From the NCBI GenBank assembly GCA_947628655.1, contig CANRAS010000013.1:1-53729 (forward strand): a stretch of DNA of 53,729 bases, given 5' to 3'. The notes below the pieces were generated by a model. That model did not search any database, was not told the DNA's origin, and saw only the letters and a list, made by a program, of their open reading frames with translations. A program made the position numbers and the translations under genes. The DNA comes from an uncultured Clostridia bacterium. GTDB taxonomy: Bacteria; Bacillota; Clostridia; Oscillospirales; Ruminococcaceae. Of the stretch, positions 18,034 through 26,566 are shown piece by piece. The first letter of the stretch is position 1. Each line of letters begins with the position of its first letter.

Positions 18034-18618
18034 TTAATTCCAATTAGTTACCGCCGTCTTTTGCTTTTCGCTCAGCGCCTTGCGCGGGTACTCGTGGAGT
18101 TTTCCGCGAAACACTTCGCTTGTAGCGTCAAGGTTCATAAAATCAAGCGGGCGCACGATGTCTTTAAACGTTTCGCTTTTCTCAACCCCGCATTCTACGA
18201 GCAATCTCCTCAAAAACTCCGAGCAGTAGCAATATTTCTCGCGCTTTATCGACTTCCCGAAAATCGCCATAAAAAGCCCTAACGTATCATATCTGTATGA
18301 ATATTTATGTTCTAGCATATCGCTTAATTTATTCGCTATATCGTCATATGCCTCTTCATCTATGTGCTTTTTGAGAATTATCGCCTCTGTTTCGGTAAAT
18401 CTGCCCATTGTTCCCGAAGTGAGCGATTCCTGCACAAACCCGCCTATCCACGGGAAGTACTTATACCGTCTGCCGAACGAGAACATTCGGTTGAGTTCCG
18501 CGTCAAGGCTTACCGAAACATGGTTATAAGAGGTATGCGTAAACTGGCTGATTATCCGCGATACGACGGAGGGAGTATGCGAGATTATTATGTATATATC
18601 CTTGTTGAGATTGTCCAA
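18034..18618 (-). CDS. Permuted papain-like (YiiX/NlpC-P60-type) protein
   Basis: 194 residues without a signal peptide. A His in TSYNHVSVSL near residue 32 precedes a Cys in KYCYCSEFLRRLL near residue 135. This His-before-Cys order is the mark of circularly permuted NlpC/P60 (YiiX-like) hydrolases. The substrate could be a peptide, amide or lipid linkage. TTG start at 18618, nine bases after AAAGGAGG. The promoter lies beyond a repeat element, so the repeat is in its 5' leader. Confidence 0.72.
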   Translation of the reverse strand: MDNLNKDIYIIISHTPSVVSRIISQFTHTSYNHVSVSLDAELNRMFSFGRRYKYFPWIGGFVQESLTSGTMGRFTETEAIILKKHIDEEAYDDIANKLSDMLEHKYSYRYDTLGLFMAIFGKSIKREKYCYCSEFLRRLLVECGVEKSETFKDIVRPLDFMNLDATSEVFRGKLHEYPRKALSEKQKTAVTNWN

Positions 18619-18640
18619 TGTTTAAAACCTCCTTTGCGGA

Positions 18641-18803
18641 TAGTAGCCGGAGAAGAGCGGCTAGTAGCCAGAGAATAGTAATTAGTAATTAGTTTTTGTG
18701 TGCGCTCCGCGCACAAGTCGGATTGTCTTTGAATTGTTGCGTTGACGCTCTTGGTTAAAGCCGCGTTCAAAACTAATCTCTAATCTCTATTCTCTAAACA
18801 ACT
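18641..18803. repeat. Short repeat element with terminal inverted repeats
   Basis: Left end GAGAATAGTAATTAGTAATT and right end AACTAATCTCTAATCTCTAT are inverted copies. Between them lie a GTGCGCTCCGCGCAC hairpin and the GGATTGTCTTTGAATTGTTG module. This is a compact, about 160-bp example of the family that occupies other gaps. It is transcribed as part of the leader of the gene at 18034-18618. Confidence 0.75.
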
Positions 18804-18805
18804 AT

Positions 18806-18834
18806 ATTATAGCACGAAAGAATAAAACTGTCAA
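18806..18834 (-). promoter_or_regulatory. Consensus promoter of the papain-like gene
   Basis: Minus strand TTGACA, 17-bp spacer, TATAAT. It is about 190 bp upstream of the TTG start; the intervening leader carries the repeat at 18641-18803. Confidence 0.85.
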
Positions 18835-18906
18835 TAACATTTTCTGTATTTGTGCAAATCACCGAACTGTTTGCGCCCGCATATACTGCACAAAGGAGAT
18901 GATGTT

Positions 18907-19422
18907 ATGCTTATCGAGAGCGACTATGACCGCCGCGCGGCGGTAAGATACGCGTTAAATTGGGCGTTCGCGCGAAATCCGCGGTTCTATGACTTTGAGG
19001 ACATTGGCGGCGACTGCACGAATTATATATCGCAATGCCTGTACGCGGGGTGCGGTGTGATGAATTACTCGCAGGAAAACGGTTGGTATTACATAAACTC
19101 CAACGACCGTGCGCCCGCGTGGACGGGTGTGAACTTTTTGAGGGAATTTCTGCTTACAAACCGCGGTACGGGCGTTTACGGGGAGCAGGTTCCGCTGTCC
19201 GAACTTCGCCGCGCCGATATTATTCAGCTTATCAACCGCGAGGGGCGGTATTATCACACGGTATTTGTTTCGGCAATATTCGAGCCTGCAACTCCCGAAA
19301 ACATATTTGTCTGCGCACATTCGGTAAATGCGCGAAACCGCAAACTTTCGACATATAACTATGCCGACGCGGCGGGCTTTCACATCATCGGTGCGCGGCG
19401 GGAAATAGCTTTGAATGTTTAA
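18907..19422 (+). CDS. Putative amidase-domain protein (Amidase_6-like)
   Basis: 171 residues from ATG 18907 (AAGGAG eight bases upstream). Resembles the Amidase_6 CHAP/NlpC-like fold: an N-terminal YDRRAAVRYALNWAF helix, the catalytic-type Cys in GGDCTNYISQCLYAGC, and a His in YYHTVFVSAI. Members are often linked to spore or cell-wall peptides. No signal peptide is seen. It is followed 23 nt later by a LysM-GH18 gene, probably co-transcribed, which also points to peptidoglycan or cortex. Confidence 0.78.
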   Translation: MLIESDYDRRAAVRYALNWAFARNPRFYDFEDIGGDCTNYISQCLYAGCGVMNYSQENGWYYINSNDRAPAWTGVNFLREFLLTNRGTGVYGEQVPLSELRRADIIQLINREGRYYHTVFVSAIFEPATPENIFVCAHSVNARNRKLSTYNYADAAGFHIIGARREIALNV

Positions 19423-19445
19423 CACGCTGAAAGGAGCAAACGATT

Positions 19446-20717
19446 ATGTTTATTTATACTGTTGAGGCGGGCGATGACCTTACGTCGCTTTCAAGACGCT
19501 TTGGAATACCGACAAGCCGCATTATCGCGGACAACGCGCTAAGATACCCGAATATGCTTGTCGTGGGACAGCACCTTATTATAATGTCGGACGTAATTCG
19601 GCACGTTATAGAGAAAGGGCAGACGCTGTATTCGCTGTCGCAGGAATTTGGAGTGCCGCTGGATACTCTGCTCGCGGCGAACCCGAATGTTAATCCGATA
19701 GCACTTTATGAGGGCGAAATCATAAATATTCCGATAACGGACGACATTCCTAAACGTCCCGCAGTCATAAACGGATATGCTTACCCGCATATTACGGACA
19801 GCGCGCTTGTCTGCTCTATGCCGTTTCTCACGTTTTTATCGCCGTTTTCGTATTCGGTAACTCCAACGGGCGATATTATCCCGCCGTCGGACGACAGACT
19901 TATCGAACAGGCGGAGAAAAACTCCGTTTTGCCGTTTATGGTGGTGACTAACATCTATGACGGCAGTTTTTCGACCGAAGTGCTCTCGCAGATACTCGCC
20001 TCCCCCGACGCACGCGAGCGCCTTATCGCGTCTATTCTCACGGAACTTGAACGAAAAGGCTATGCGGGAGTTAATCTCGATATGGAATACATCTCCCCCG
20101 ACGACCGCGAAATCTACAACGCGTTCCTTTTGGAACTTTCAAGCAGACTGCACGCGGGCGGATATACGCTTATAACCGCCGTCGCGCCGAAATACCGCGC
20201 CGACCAGCCGGGTATTCTCTACGAATCGCACGATTACAGGGTTCAGGGCGAGGCGGCGGATTATGTGATAATTATGACCTACGAGTGGGGCTACACCTAT
20301 TCCGCGCCGATGAGCGTTCAGCCGATAGAGGAAGTGCGAAAGGTGTTAAGATACGCGACGACGGAAATTCCGTCCCCAAAAATACTTATGGGTATGCCGA
20401 ACTACGGCTATGACTGGACATTGCCGTATACGCGCGGCACGGCGGCGGCAAGTATCGGGTTTACGGCGGCGCTTGACCTCGCGGTGAAAAATAACTCCGA
20501 AATTTTCTATGACGAAAAATCACAAACGCCGTATTTCTACTATACGGACAGAGGAGTGCGGCACGTTGTATGGTTTGACGACGCGAAAAGCATTGACGCG
20601 AAACTTCGGCTTGTCGATGAATTTGACCTCGCGGGAGTTTCCTATTGGACTATAAACCGCTGCTATATACCGAATTGGGAGATAGTTGACAGTTTGTTTG
20701 GGGTTGTTAAACTGTAG
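19446..20717 (+). CDS. LysM x2 plus GH18 (YaaH/SleL-like) glycosidase
   Basis: 423 residues without a signal peptide. Two LysM domains (about 1-47, opening YTVEAGDDLTSLSRRFGIP; and 51-97, RHVIEKGQTLYSLSQEFGVP) bind glycan. A GH18 barrel follows with the catalytic region GYAGVNLDMEY and WGYTYSAPMS, MPNYGYDW and YWTINR segments typical of YaaH/SleL cortex-lytic N-acetylglucosaminidases. In Bacillus these are spore proteins packaged without signal peptides, so a spore role is likely though not proven. Ribosome binding site AAAGGAG. Confidence 0.88.
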   Translation: MFIYTVEAGDDLTSLSRRFGIPTSRIIADNALRYPNMLVVGQHLIIMSDVIRHVIEKGQTLYSLSQEFGVPLDTLLAANPNVNPIALYEGEIINIPITDDIPKRPAVINGYAYPHITDSALVCSMPFLTFLSPFSYSVTPTGDIIPPSDDRLIEQAEKNSVLPFMVVTNIYDGSFSTEVLSQILASPDARERLIASILTELERKGYAGVNLDMEYISPDDREIYNAFLLELSSRLHAGGYTLITAVAPKYRADQPGILYESHDYRVQGEAADYVIIMTYEWGYTYSAPMSVQPIEEVRKVLRYATTEIPSPKILMGMPNYGYDWTLPYTRGTAAASIGFTAALDLAVKNNSEIFYDEKSQTPYFYYTDRGVRHVVWFDDAKSIDAKLRLVDEFDLAGVSYWTINRCYIPNWEIVDSLFGVVKL

Positions 20718-20721
20718 AGTA

Positions 20722-21150
20722 GTTTGTTAGAGAATAGAGAATAGTTGTTAGTTTTGGTGCGCCCTGCGGGCGCGGAAAGATTGTCTTTAAGTCAATGCGT
20801 TGTTCGCTTTAGCGCGCGGTTTAGGTGGTTCAGGTCAAGCGACCCTATAACAGTTTACAGTTAAGAGTGCATAGTGCACAGTATGAATAGAGTTGCGCCC
20901 TGCGGGCGCGGGATTAGATTGTCTGCGGGTCAAGGCGCACCTGCGCCGTCCGTGGCGTTTGGCGTGGCTCAATTCGCGCGACCCTTTCCCTTATCCTGCA
21001 TTAGCTTACCGTCCCGCGTATTAACGCGCCTGCGCCGTCCGTGTACGCGCCTGTTGCCGACCGCCCGCAATTCGCCTGTCGGCGAATTAACGGCGCTTGC
21101 GCGCCGTTGTTTTGCGCGTTGCGCAAAACTTGCGGGCTAGGGTGACTTCA
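20722..21150. repeat. Large palindromic repeat element, core copy 1
   Basis: Left end GTTAGAGAATAGAGAATAG, a TGCGCCCTGCGGGCGCGG hairpin, AAGATTGTCTTTAAGTCAA, then a second hairpin and module set, and at 20961-21139 the about 180-bp core (GGCGTGGCTCAATTC ... GCGGGCTA). The core carries three consecutive perfect hairpins near 21067-21130. An end-like copy in reverse orientation lies inside feoB at 21490-21520, which may be the displaced right end. No coding gene is supported in this 470-bp gap. Confidence 0.75.
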
Positions 21151-21186
21151 AACGCGGCGGGCTGCAATTAACAAGTAGGTGATATT

Positions 21187-21420
21187 ATGAGCATTTGCTC
21201 TTTAGATAAAATAAACGTCGGACAGCAAGCGGAAGTTTTGGAACTGAAAACTGCGGGCGCAATGCGCCGCCGCTTTCTCGATATTGGACTATGCGGCGGC
21301 GCATTGGTGGAATGTGTCGGGCGCAGTCCGATGGGCGACCCGTCGGCGTACCTTATCCGCGGCGCGGTGATCGCAATTCGCGCTGTAGACAGCAAAAGCG
21401 TAATTGTGAGGAGTGATTGA
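21187..21420 (+). CDS. feoA: FeoA-domain protein, locus A
   Basis: 77-residue SH3-like FeoA, an accessory of ferrous iron import: AEVLELKTAGAMRRRFLDIGL, GRSPMGDPSAYLIRGAVIAI. Its stop codon directly abuts the ATG of the feoB that follows (TGA ATG). Start ATG 21187 after TAGGTG. No iron-operator like that of locus B is visible, because the upstream gap is filled with repeats. Confidence 0.9.
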   Translation: MSICSLDKINVGQQAEVLELKTAGAMRRRFLDIGLCGGALVECVGRSPMGDPSAYLIRGAVIAIRAVDSKSVIVRSD

Positions 21421-23565
21421 ATGAAATTCGCGGGGGATATTCACCAAAACTGCGCACACTGCTCAAAACCGTGCGCAAAAGGTTCGCAAAGACTAACTAC
21501 TAGCAACTATTCTCTAACCACTACCGCAACTATCGCGCTCTGCGGAAATCCGAACGTCGGGAAAAGCACGGTATTCAACGCGCTTACGGGACTGCGCCAG
21601 CACACGGGAAACTGGGCGGGGAAAACCGTTTCCGTGGCGGTGGGACGGTTTGAAACAACGCGATATTCCTACACTATAGCAGATTTACCGGGAACATACT
21701 CTCTGTTAGCACATTCTGCGGAAGAGGAGGCGGCACGGAATTATATCTGCTTTAACGCGCCCGACGCGGCTGTTGTCGTGTGCGACGCCACTTGCCTTGA
21801 ACGCAGTTTGAACCTCGCGCTCCAGATAATGGAAATCTGTCCTAAAACGATAGTGTGTGTAAATCTGCTTGACGAGGCGGCGCGGCGCGGGATTTCCGTT
21901 GATTTGGAACGGCTCGAAAAAAATCTCGGAGTGCCTGTTGTCGGCACGAACGCGCACAACAAGCGAACGCTTGCCGTGCTTACGGAACGCCTTGACGAAC
22001 TTTGCGCGGGTGAAATTTCTGTAAACCCGCCCGTTCTCCGCTACATAAAGCCGATTGAGGACGCTGTTGAACTTTTAGAGCCGATTTGCCGAGATTATCT
22101 GAAATGCGGCGTTCCCCCGCGCCGCGCCGCGCTTGCGCTTATCGACAATGATGTTTCTCTCAAAGAAAAAATCGAAGAGAATGCGGGCGCGAAAATTGCC
22201 GATAACCGCGAACTTTCACAAGCGATTGACAGCGCCGCGGCAATGCTTTCCGAGAACGGGATAACGCCCGATACGCTTAAAGACCACATTGTTTCCTGCA
22301 TACTCGAAAACGCCGAAAACGCTTGTAAAAACGCCGTGAAGTGCGGGAAACGGCGAGTTTCCAAAGCGGACGGGATACTTACAAGCAAGGCTTTCGGCTA
22401 TCCGATAATGATACTTATGCTGATGTGCGTTTTCTGGATAACGATTGTCGGCGCGAATTATCCGTCCGAACTGTTAGGGAGCGGGCTGTTCTGGATAGGC
22501 GACAGGCTGTCTGACTTTATGGCATTTATACGCGCTCCCGAATGGCTTTCGGGTGTGCTTGTAGACGGCGCTTACCGCGTTCTCGCGTGGGTCGTGTCGG
22601 TTATGCTGCCGCCTATGGCTATTTTCTTTCCGCTGTTCACATTGCTTGAAGATTTGGGCTATCTGCCGCGCGTGGCATACAATCTTGACAGACCGTTCGC
22701 AAAATGCAAGGCTTGCGGAAAGCAGGCGCTTACGATGTGTATGGGCTTTGGGTGCAACGCGGCGGGAATTGTCGGGTGTCGGATAATCGACAGCAGGCGC
22801 GAACGCATAATCGCAATGCTGACGAACGTTTTCGTGCCGTGCAACGGGCGGTTTCCGATGATTATTACAATAATCTCGCTGTTTTTCGTAAGCGCGGGCG
22901 GGCTTTTGGGGAGCGTATTATCTGCGCTTGTCCTGACGCTTGTCATACTCTTAGGGATATTTGCGACATTCGGGGTGTCGAAACTGCTGTCGTGTACTCT
23001 GCTTAAAGGCGAGCCGTCCTCGTTTACGCTGGAACTTCCGCCGTTTCGCAAACCGCAGTTCGGGAAAATTCTCGTACATTCTCTGATAGACAGAACGATA
23101 TTCGTCCTGGGCAGAGCCGCCGCTGTTGCCGCGCCCGCAGGCGCGGTCATCTGGATACTCGCGAACGTTTCGGCGGGCGGCGCGACATTGCTTTCCCACA
23201 TAACGGGATTTCTCGACCCGTTCGCGCGGTTTATCGGACTTGACGGAGTAATCCTCACGGCGTTTATCCTCGGACTTCCTGCGAACGAGATAGTAATACC
23301 GCTTGCTGTTATGGCGTATATGCAATTAGGTTCGCTTTCGGAACTTGCGCCCGCGCAGATGTTCACGCTTTTCACCGCGAACGGCTGGACAGCGACAACC
23401 GCCGTTTGCGTAATCATCTTCACGCTGATGCACTTCCCGTGTTCAACGTCGTTGCTGACGATTAAAAAGGAAACAGGGAGCTGGCGGTGGGCGGTAGTCG
23501 GCGCGGTTTTGCCGACGGTGTGCGGGGTTGTGGTATGTGCTGTGGTTAATGCGTTGATGGGGTAG
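21421..23565 (+). CDS. feoB: Ferrous iron transporter FeoB, locus A
   Basis: 714 residues. Residues 1-38 form an unusual leader: Cys cluster CAHCSKPC (11-18), then residues 24-33 encoded by a copy of the intergenic repeat end. The G domain starts GNPNVGKST (42-50), with DLPGTYSL and NLLD (G4), followed by the Gate domains (CMGFGCNAAGIVGCR, VPCNGRFPM) and about eight membrane helices. It imports Fe2+. No FeoB-associated Cys-rich gene follows. The repeat-derived insert lies before the first GTPase motif and keeps the frame. Confidence 0.95.
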   Translation: MKFAGDIHQNCAHCSKPCAKGSQRLTTSNYSLTTTATIALCGNPNVGKSTVFNALTGLRQHTGNWAGKTVSVAVGRFETTRYSYTIADLPGTYSLLAHSAEEEAARNYICFNAPDAAVVVCDATCLERSLNLALQIMEICPKTIVCVNLLDEAARRGISVDLERLEKNLGVPVVGTNAHNKRTLAVLTERLDELCAGEISVNPPVLRYIKPIEDAVELLEPICRDYLKCGVPPRRAALALIDNDVSLKEKIEENAGAKIADNRELSQAIDSAAAMLSENGITPDTLKDHIVSCILENAENACKNAVKCGKRRVSKADGILTSKAFGYPIMILMLMCVFWITIVGANYPSELLGSGLFWIGDRLSDFMAFIRAPEWLSGVLVDGAYRVLAWVVSVMLPPMAIFFPLFTLLEDLGYLPRVAYNLDRPFAKCKACGKQALTMCMGFGCNAAGIVGCRIIDSRRERIIAMLTNVFVPCNGRFPMIITIISLFFVSAGGLLGSVLSALVLTLVILLGIFATFGVSKLLSCTLLKGEPSSFTLELPPFRKPQFGKILVHSLIDRTIFVLGRAAAVAAPAGAVIWILANVSAGGATLLSHITGFLDPFARFIGLDGVILTAFILGLPANEIVIPLAVMAYMQLGSLSELAPAQMFTLFTANGWTATTAVCVIIFTLMHFPCSTSLLTIKKETGSWRWAVVGAVLPTVCGVVVCAVVNALMG

Positions 23566-23567
23566 TA

Positions 23568-24018
23568 GTTAGAGAATAGTTATTAGTAGTTAGTTTTGCG
23601 TGCCCCCCTGTTTCGCTTTTTTGCGTCGGCATCGTGCCGACGCTCTGGGCGAAACGGTGCGGCATCCTGCCGCAGCCTACGGCGGACAGATTAGATTGTC
23701 TTTAAGTCAAACCGACCCAACAACGCGGTGGGGTTCGGTGTGGCTCAATTCAAGCGACCCTTTCCCTTATCCTGCGTTAGCTTACCGTCCCGCGTATAAA
23801 CGTGCCTGCGCCGACCGTGTACGCGCCGTTGCCCGACCGCCCGCAATTCGCCTATCGGCGAATTAACGGCGCTTACGCGCCGTTGTTTTGCGCTCCGCGC
23901 AAAACGCGGGCTATATGACACAACGCCCCGCCGTCGGCGGGGCGTATTGACCCAAAGACAATCTAATCGTCCGCGAGAGCGGACACTCTAAAATCTAGCC
24001 TCTAGCCTCTGTTATCTA
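23568..24018. repeat. Large palindromic repeat element, core copy 2
   Basis: Left end GTTAGAGAATAGTTATTAGT, palindromes, AGATTGTCTTTAAGTCAA, the 180-bp core at 23737-23912, the CGCCCCGCCGTCGGCGGGGCG palindrome split by GTCGG, then TTGACCCAAAGACAATCT in reverse, a GTCCGCGAGAGCGGAC hairpin and a variant right end (CTAGCCTCTAGCC). The mirrored order makes it a terminal-inverted-repeat element of about 450 bp. No gene is seen. Confidence 0.78.
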
Positions 24019-24020
24019 GC

Positions 24021-24878
24021 TTACTGTCTAATATATATCCCTTGCTCCTCAATATAGTCCTCTAACTCCTGTTTCATTTCGTCTACCCACGTTTCGTGTT
24101 CGGAGAACTTTTCGGGTTCGGCGGGGGGCTGTTTTTTCACGGCGGATATTTCTGTCCACACGGGACGATAACCGCACTTCAGCGCGGTGTTCTGCGACGC
24201 GATGTTCGCGGGCGACGTGCCGTAAAACGGAATATCTCCGCTTTGCTGTATCAGCTTTGTAATTTCGTTCACAAGAAACGAACCCATTCCCTTGCCCCTG
24301 TATTCGGGAAGAACGTCAACGCCTATCTGTAACCAGTTCGGCGTTCCCGAAAAGTCGCGCGACGCGCCCGCCATTCCCATAATAACATCGCCGTCCATTG
24401 CCGCGAGGACAAGCACATCGGGGCGCTCGTCCGTATATTCATCACAAAGAATGTCAGGAAACCGCTTGTCGCCGTAGTATTGCTTAAATTCGGGGAACTC
24501 CAGACGTTTCAGCGGGAATTTCTGCGAAAGCGCGGGTACTTCACACGGCAGGAACATATGGTGCGGACCTGCGCCGTTCAATTCGCAGCCATAGCGCGAA
24601 AGTTCCTGCGCTATGGCGTTCAGCTTTTCAAACTCGAACAGAGAAATCCCGTCGCAGTCCTTTGAAAGTTCCCGCACGAACGGCAAGAACCTTTCATCGG
24701 CGGTGACAAGACAGCCCTTGCCCGTGCTTGCCATTGAGAAAAAACCGTCGCTTTCGCGGTATTTGCGCCCGCTCCTGCCTGCGGACGATGTTATTATGTT
24801 CGCTCCGCTGTCAATATCCGTTTCGGAGCAATTGTACTCTAGGGATAATAGTTTTTTTAGATTGTCCCGATAATTCAT
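24021..24878 (-). CDS. GNAT-family N-acetyltransferase
   Basis: 285 residues. The C-terminal half carries the acetyl-CoA motif IGVDVLPEYRGKGMGSFLV (about 187-205) and YGTSPANIASQNTALKCGYRPVW, typical of GNAT folds. The N-terminal half (about 1-140) is a second, degenerate GNAT-like lobe. An acidic helical tail ends the protein. The substrate is unknown. ATG 24878 follows AAAAGGAG. It is flanked by repeat clusters on both sides, so it is probably monocistronic. Confidence 0.85.
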   Translation of the reverse strand: MNYRDNLKKLLSLEYNCSETDIDSGANIITSSAGRSGRKYRESDGFFSMASTGKGCLVTADERFLPFVRELSKDCDGISLFEFEKLNAIAQELSRYGCELNGAGPHHMFLPCEVPALSQKFPLKRLEFPEFKQYYGDKRFPDILCDEYTDERPDVLVLAAMDGDVIMGMAGASRDFSGTPNWLQIGVDVLPEYRGKGMGSFLVNEITKLIQQSGDIPFYGTSPANIASQNTALKCGYRPVWTEISAVKKQPPAEPEKFSEHETWVDEMKQELEDYIEEQGIYIRQ

Positions 24879-24895
24879 AGTTAATACTCCTTTTA

Positions 24896-24956
24896 AGCAG
24901 CTAGAGATTAGTTTTTTTCCCGCCGTAGGCGGGGAAAAAACGTTTTACATCTGCCT
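24896..24956. repeat. Short repeat fragment
   Basis: A GCAGCTAGAGATTAG end fragment next to a CCCGCCGTAGGCGGG palindrome fills most of the gap. It could also act as a transcription stop downstream of the glycosylase gene. Confidence 0.6.
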
Positions 24957-25442
24957 CTAAATACTGTTTATAATCCTATACGCTTTAATCAATTCGCTGT
25001 CGCTAACCGCCCTGTTCGCGGGGCTGGGCGAGGGCAAGCACACGTCGTTTATTAAATCGGGGAAAAACCGCGCGTAGAGTTCGTGCGCCTTTTTGCCCGT
25101 CGTGAACACCGCGTTTATCGGACATTCGGCGAGCAGACCGCGAATATCGTTCGGCACGGCGTTTTTTATCGAACTGTCGGACGCTCCGCTGATTTCACAC
25201 TCCGCGAGAACGTCCCAAAGCGCAATTCCGCGGCGCAGGCACATCAGCCTGCGTTCTTCGATTGACTGAAAAAACGGCTCTTCAAGTACCGCTGAAAGCG
25301 TTCTCCAAAAACGATTTTGCGGGTGCATATAATAAAATCCCGCCGCGCGCGATTTCGGCGACGGCATTGTTCCCAAAATCAGCACCGTGGAGTTTTTATC
25401 ATAAACGGGCGGGAAATTGTGCGTAACGCGGTTAAAATTCAT
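24957..25442 (-). CDS. DNA-deoxyinosine (hypoxanthine) glycosylase, UDG superfamily
   Basis: 161 residues from ATG 25442. Carries the family-6 UDG/HDG signature VLILGTMPSPKSRAAGFYYM HPQNRFW (GTMPS loop, then HPQNRFW) and the C-terminal LPSPSPANRAVS loop. It removes hypoxanthine from deaminated adenine. The ATG lies inside the last codons of the upstream Dabb gene (11-nt overlap), implying coupled translation. A longer in-frame extension to 25496 overlaps that gene further and shows no ribosome binding site. Confidence 0.9.
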   Translation of the reverse strand: MNFNRVTHNFPPVYDKNSTVLILGTMPSPKSRAAGFYYMHPQNRFWRTLSAVLEEPFFQSIEERRLMCLRRGIALWDVLAECEISGASDSSIKNAVPNDIRGLLAECPINAVFTTGKKAHELYARFFPDLINDVCLPSPSPANRAVSDSELIKAYRIINSI

Positions 25443-25719
25443 AATCCACGCTTGCGGACACCGTGCGTATCGTCTTGCAGAACTCCGACACCTCAACGTG
25501 GAGCGGGTTTGTGCTGTAAGCGTTCAGGTCGTCAAGGCTGTCGAACTCCGCTGTCAGAACCGCGTCATAACTCCGCTCGGACGGGTTTATGTTTATCCCG
25601 ACTTCCATTGAACGAATTTGCGGTATTTTCCCTTTAAGCGACAACAGACGGTCGCGGAAAATCAACATATTCTCGTGTTCGTTTTCCTTAAATTTCCACA
25701 TTACAATATGCTTTAACAT
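25432..25719 (-). CDS. Dabb (stress-response A/B barrel) domain protein
   Basis: 95 residues with the Dabb fold marks MLKHIVMWKFKE, the IPQIRSMEVGINI strand and YSTNPLHVEVSEFC. These small dimeric barrels are found in stress proteins and some cyclases; the role here is unknown. Ribosome binding site AAAGGAG. It is coupled to the deoxyinosine glycosylase. Confidence 0.85.
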   Translation of the reverse strand: MLKHIVMWKFKENEHENMLIFRDRLLSLKGKIPQIRSMEVGININPSERSYDAVLTAEFDSLDDLNAYSTNPLHVEVSEFCKTIRTVSASVDYEF

Positions 25720-25769
25720 AATTTGCTCCTTTCGGTTGCTTTGAATAGGGTTGGGTGATGAGGGGTCAA

Positions 25770-26206
25770 GCAGCTAGAGAATAGTTATTAGTAGTTAGTT
25801 TTGGTGCGCGCTACGCGCGCGATTTAGATTGTATTTGGGTCAATGCGCCCCTGCGCCGTCCGTAGCGTTCGGCGTGGCTCAATTCGCGCGACCCGCGCCC
25901 TTATCGCGCGTTAATTTACCGCCCCGCGTATTAACGCGCCTGCTCCGCCGTACACGCGCCTGTTGCCGACCGCCCGCAATTCGCCTACGGCGAATTAACG
26001 GCGCTGTCGCGCCGTTGTTTTGCGCTCCGCGCAAAACGCGGGCTTTTGTAACAGCGCCCCCGCCGCAGCGGGGGCGTTTCTTTACCAAGCGCGTCAGCGC
26101 AATAATTACGCGGTCTTACAGGGCAATCCACAAAGCGGATTGCTCGCTTACCTCTATTCGGTCAACGCTATGACCCAAAGAACTAACTACTAACAACTAT
26201 TCTCTA
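25770..26206. repeat. Complete palindromic repeat element, core copy 3
   Basis: The clearest full-length copy: left TAGAGAATAGTTATTAGTAG and right CTACTAACAACTATTCTCTA are inverted repeats at about 25772 and 26185. Inside are AGATTGTATTTGGGTCAA at the left and its inverse TGACCCAAAGAA at the right, several perfect hairpins, and the 180-bp core at 25871-26043. About 437 bp with no ORF of recognisable protein: MITE-like, but no target-site duplication was identified. Confidence 0.8.
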
Positions 26207-26209
26207 TCA

Positions 26210-26566
26210 TTAATCTAATAGGCTAATCGCCTTTTCCGTCATCTCGTAATCCTGCTTTACCTTATTATAAAGTTCTGCCTGCACTTCCGAAGTACTCTGC
26301 GCATTTCTGAGCGCCTCGGTCAAATCGGACGCGGACTGCCTTAGTTTGTCAAGTCCCAGATTAAGGCAAACTCCCTTTAAAGTATGCGCCATTCGGAACG
26401 CGGTCGCCACATCTCCGCTTTCAAATGAACTCACAAGCGAGGAGTAGGACGGGTCACTCGTGAATTTCTTCACAAACTTCAAAAGCATTTCCTCTCTCCC
26501 GCACATACGCGTTACCGCCGCGGAAAAATCCGAACCTATGCTTTCATAACATTCACGCAAAGTCAC
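26210..26566 (-). CDS. HPt (histidine phosphotransfer) protein
   Basis: 118 residues, all helical, with the HPt signature MAHTLKGVCLNLG and phosphorylatable His61. It would shuttle phosphate between a hybrid histidine kinase, absent from this window, and a receiver. It overlaps the upstream receiver/HD-GYP gene by 14 nt, so that receiver (Asp53) is the obvious partner. Confidence 0.88.
   Translation of the reverse strand: MTLRECYESIGSDFSAAVTRMCGREEMLLKFVKKFTSDPSYSSLVSSFESGDVATAFRMAHTLKGVCLNLGLDKLRQSASDLTEALRNAQSTSEVQAELYNKVKQDYEMTEKAISLLD

Noticed and set aside
20874-21140. Protein gene in the repeat element (open frame of 88 codons)
   Set aside because: Similar frames occur in every copy of the repeat and only reflect its GC-rich, stop-poor palindromes; no ribosome binding site or family match.
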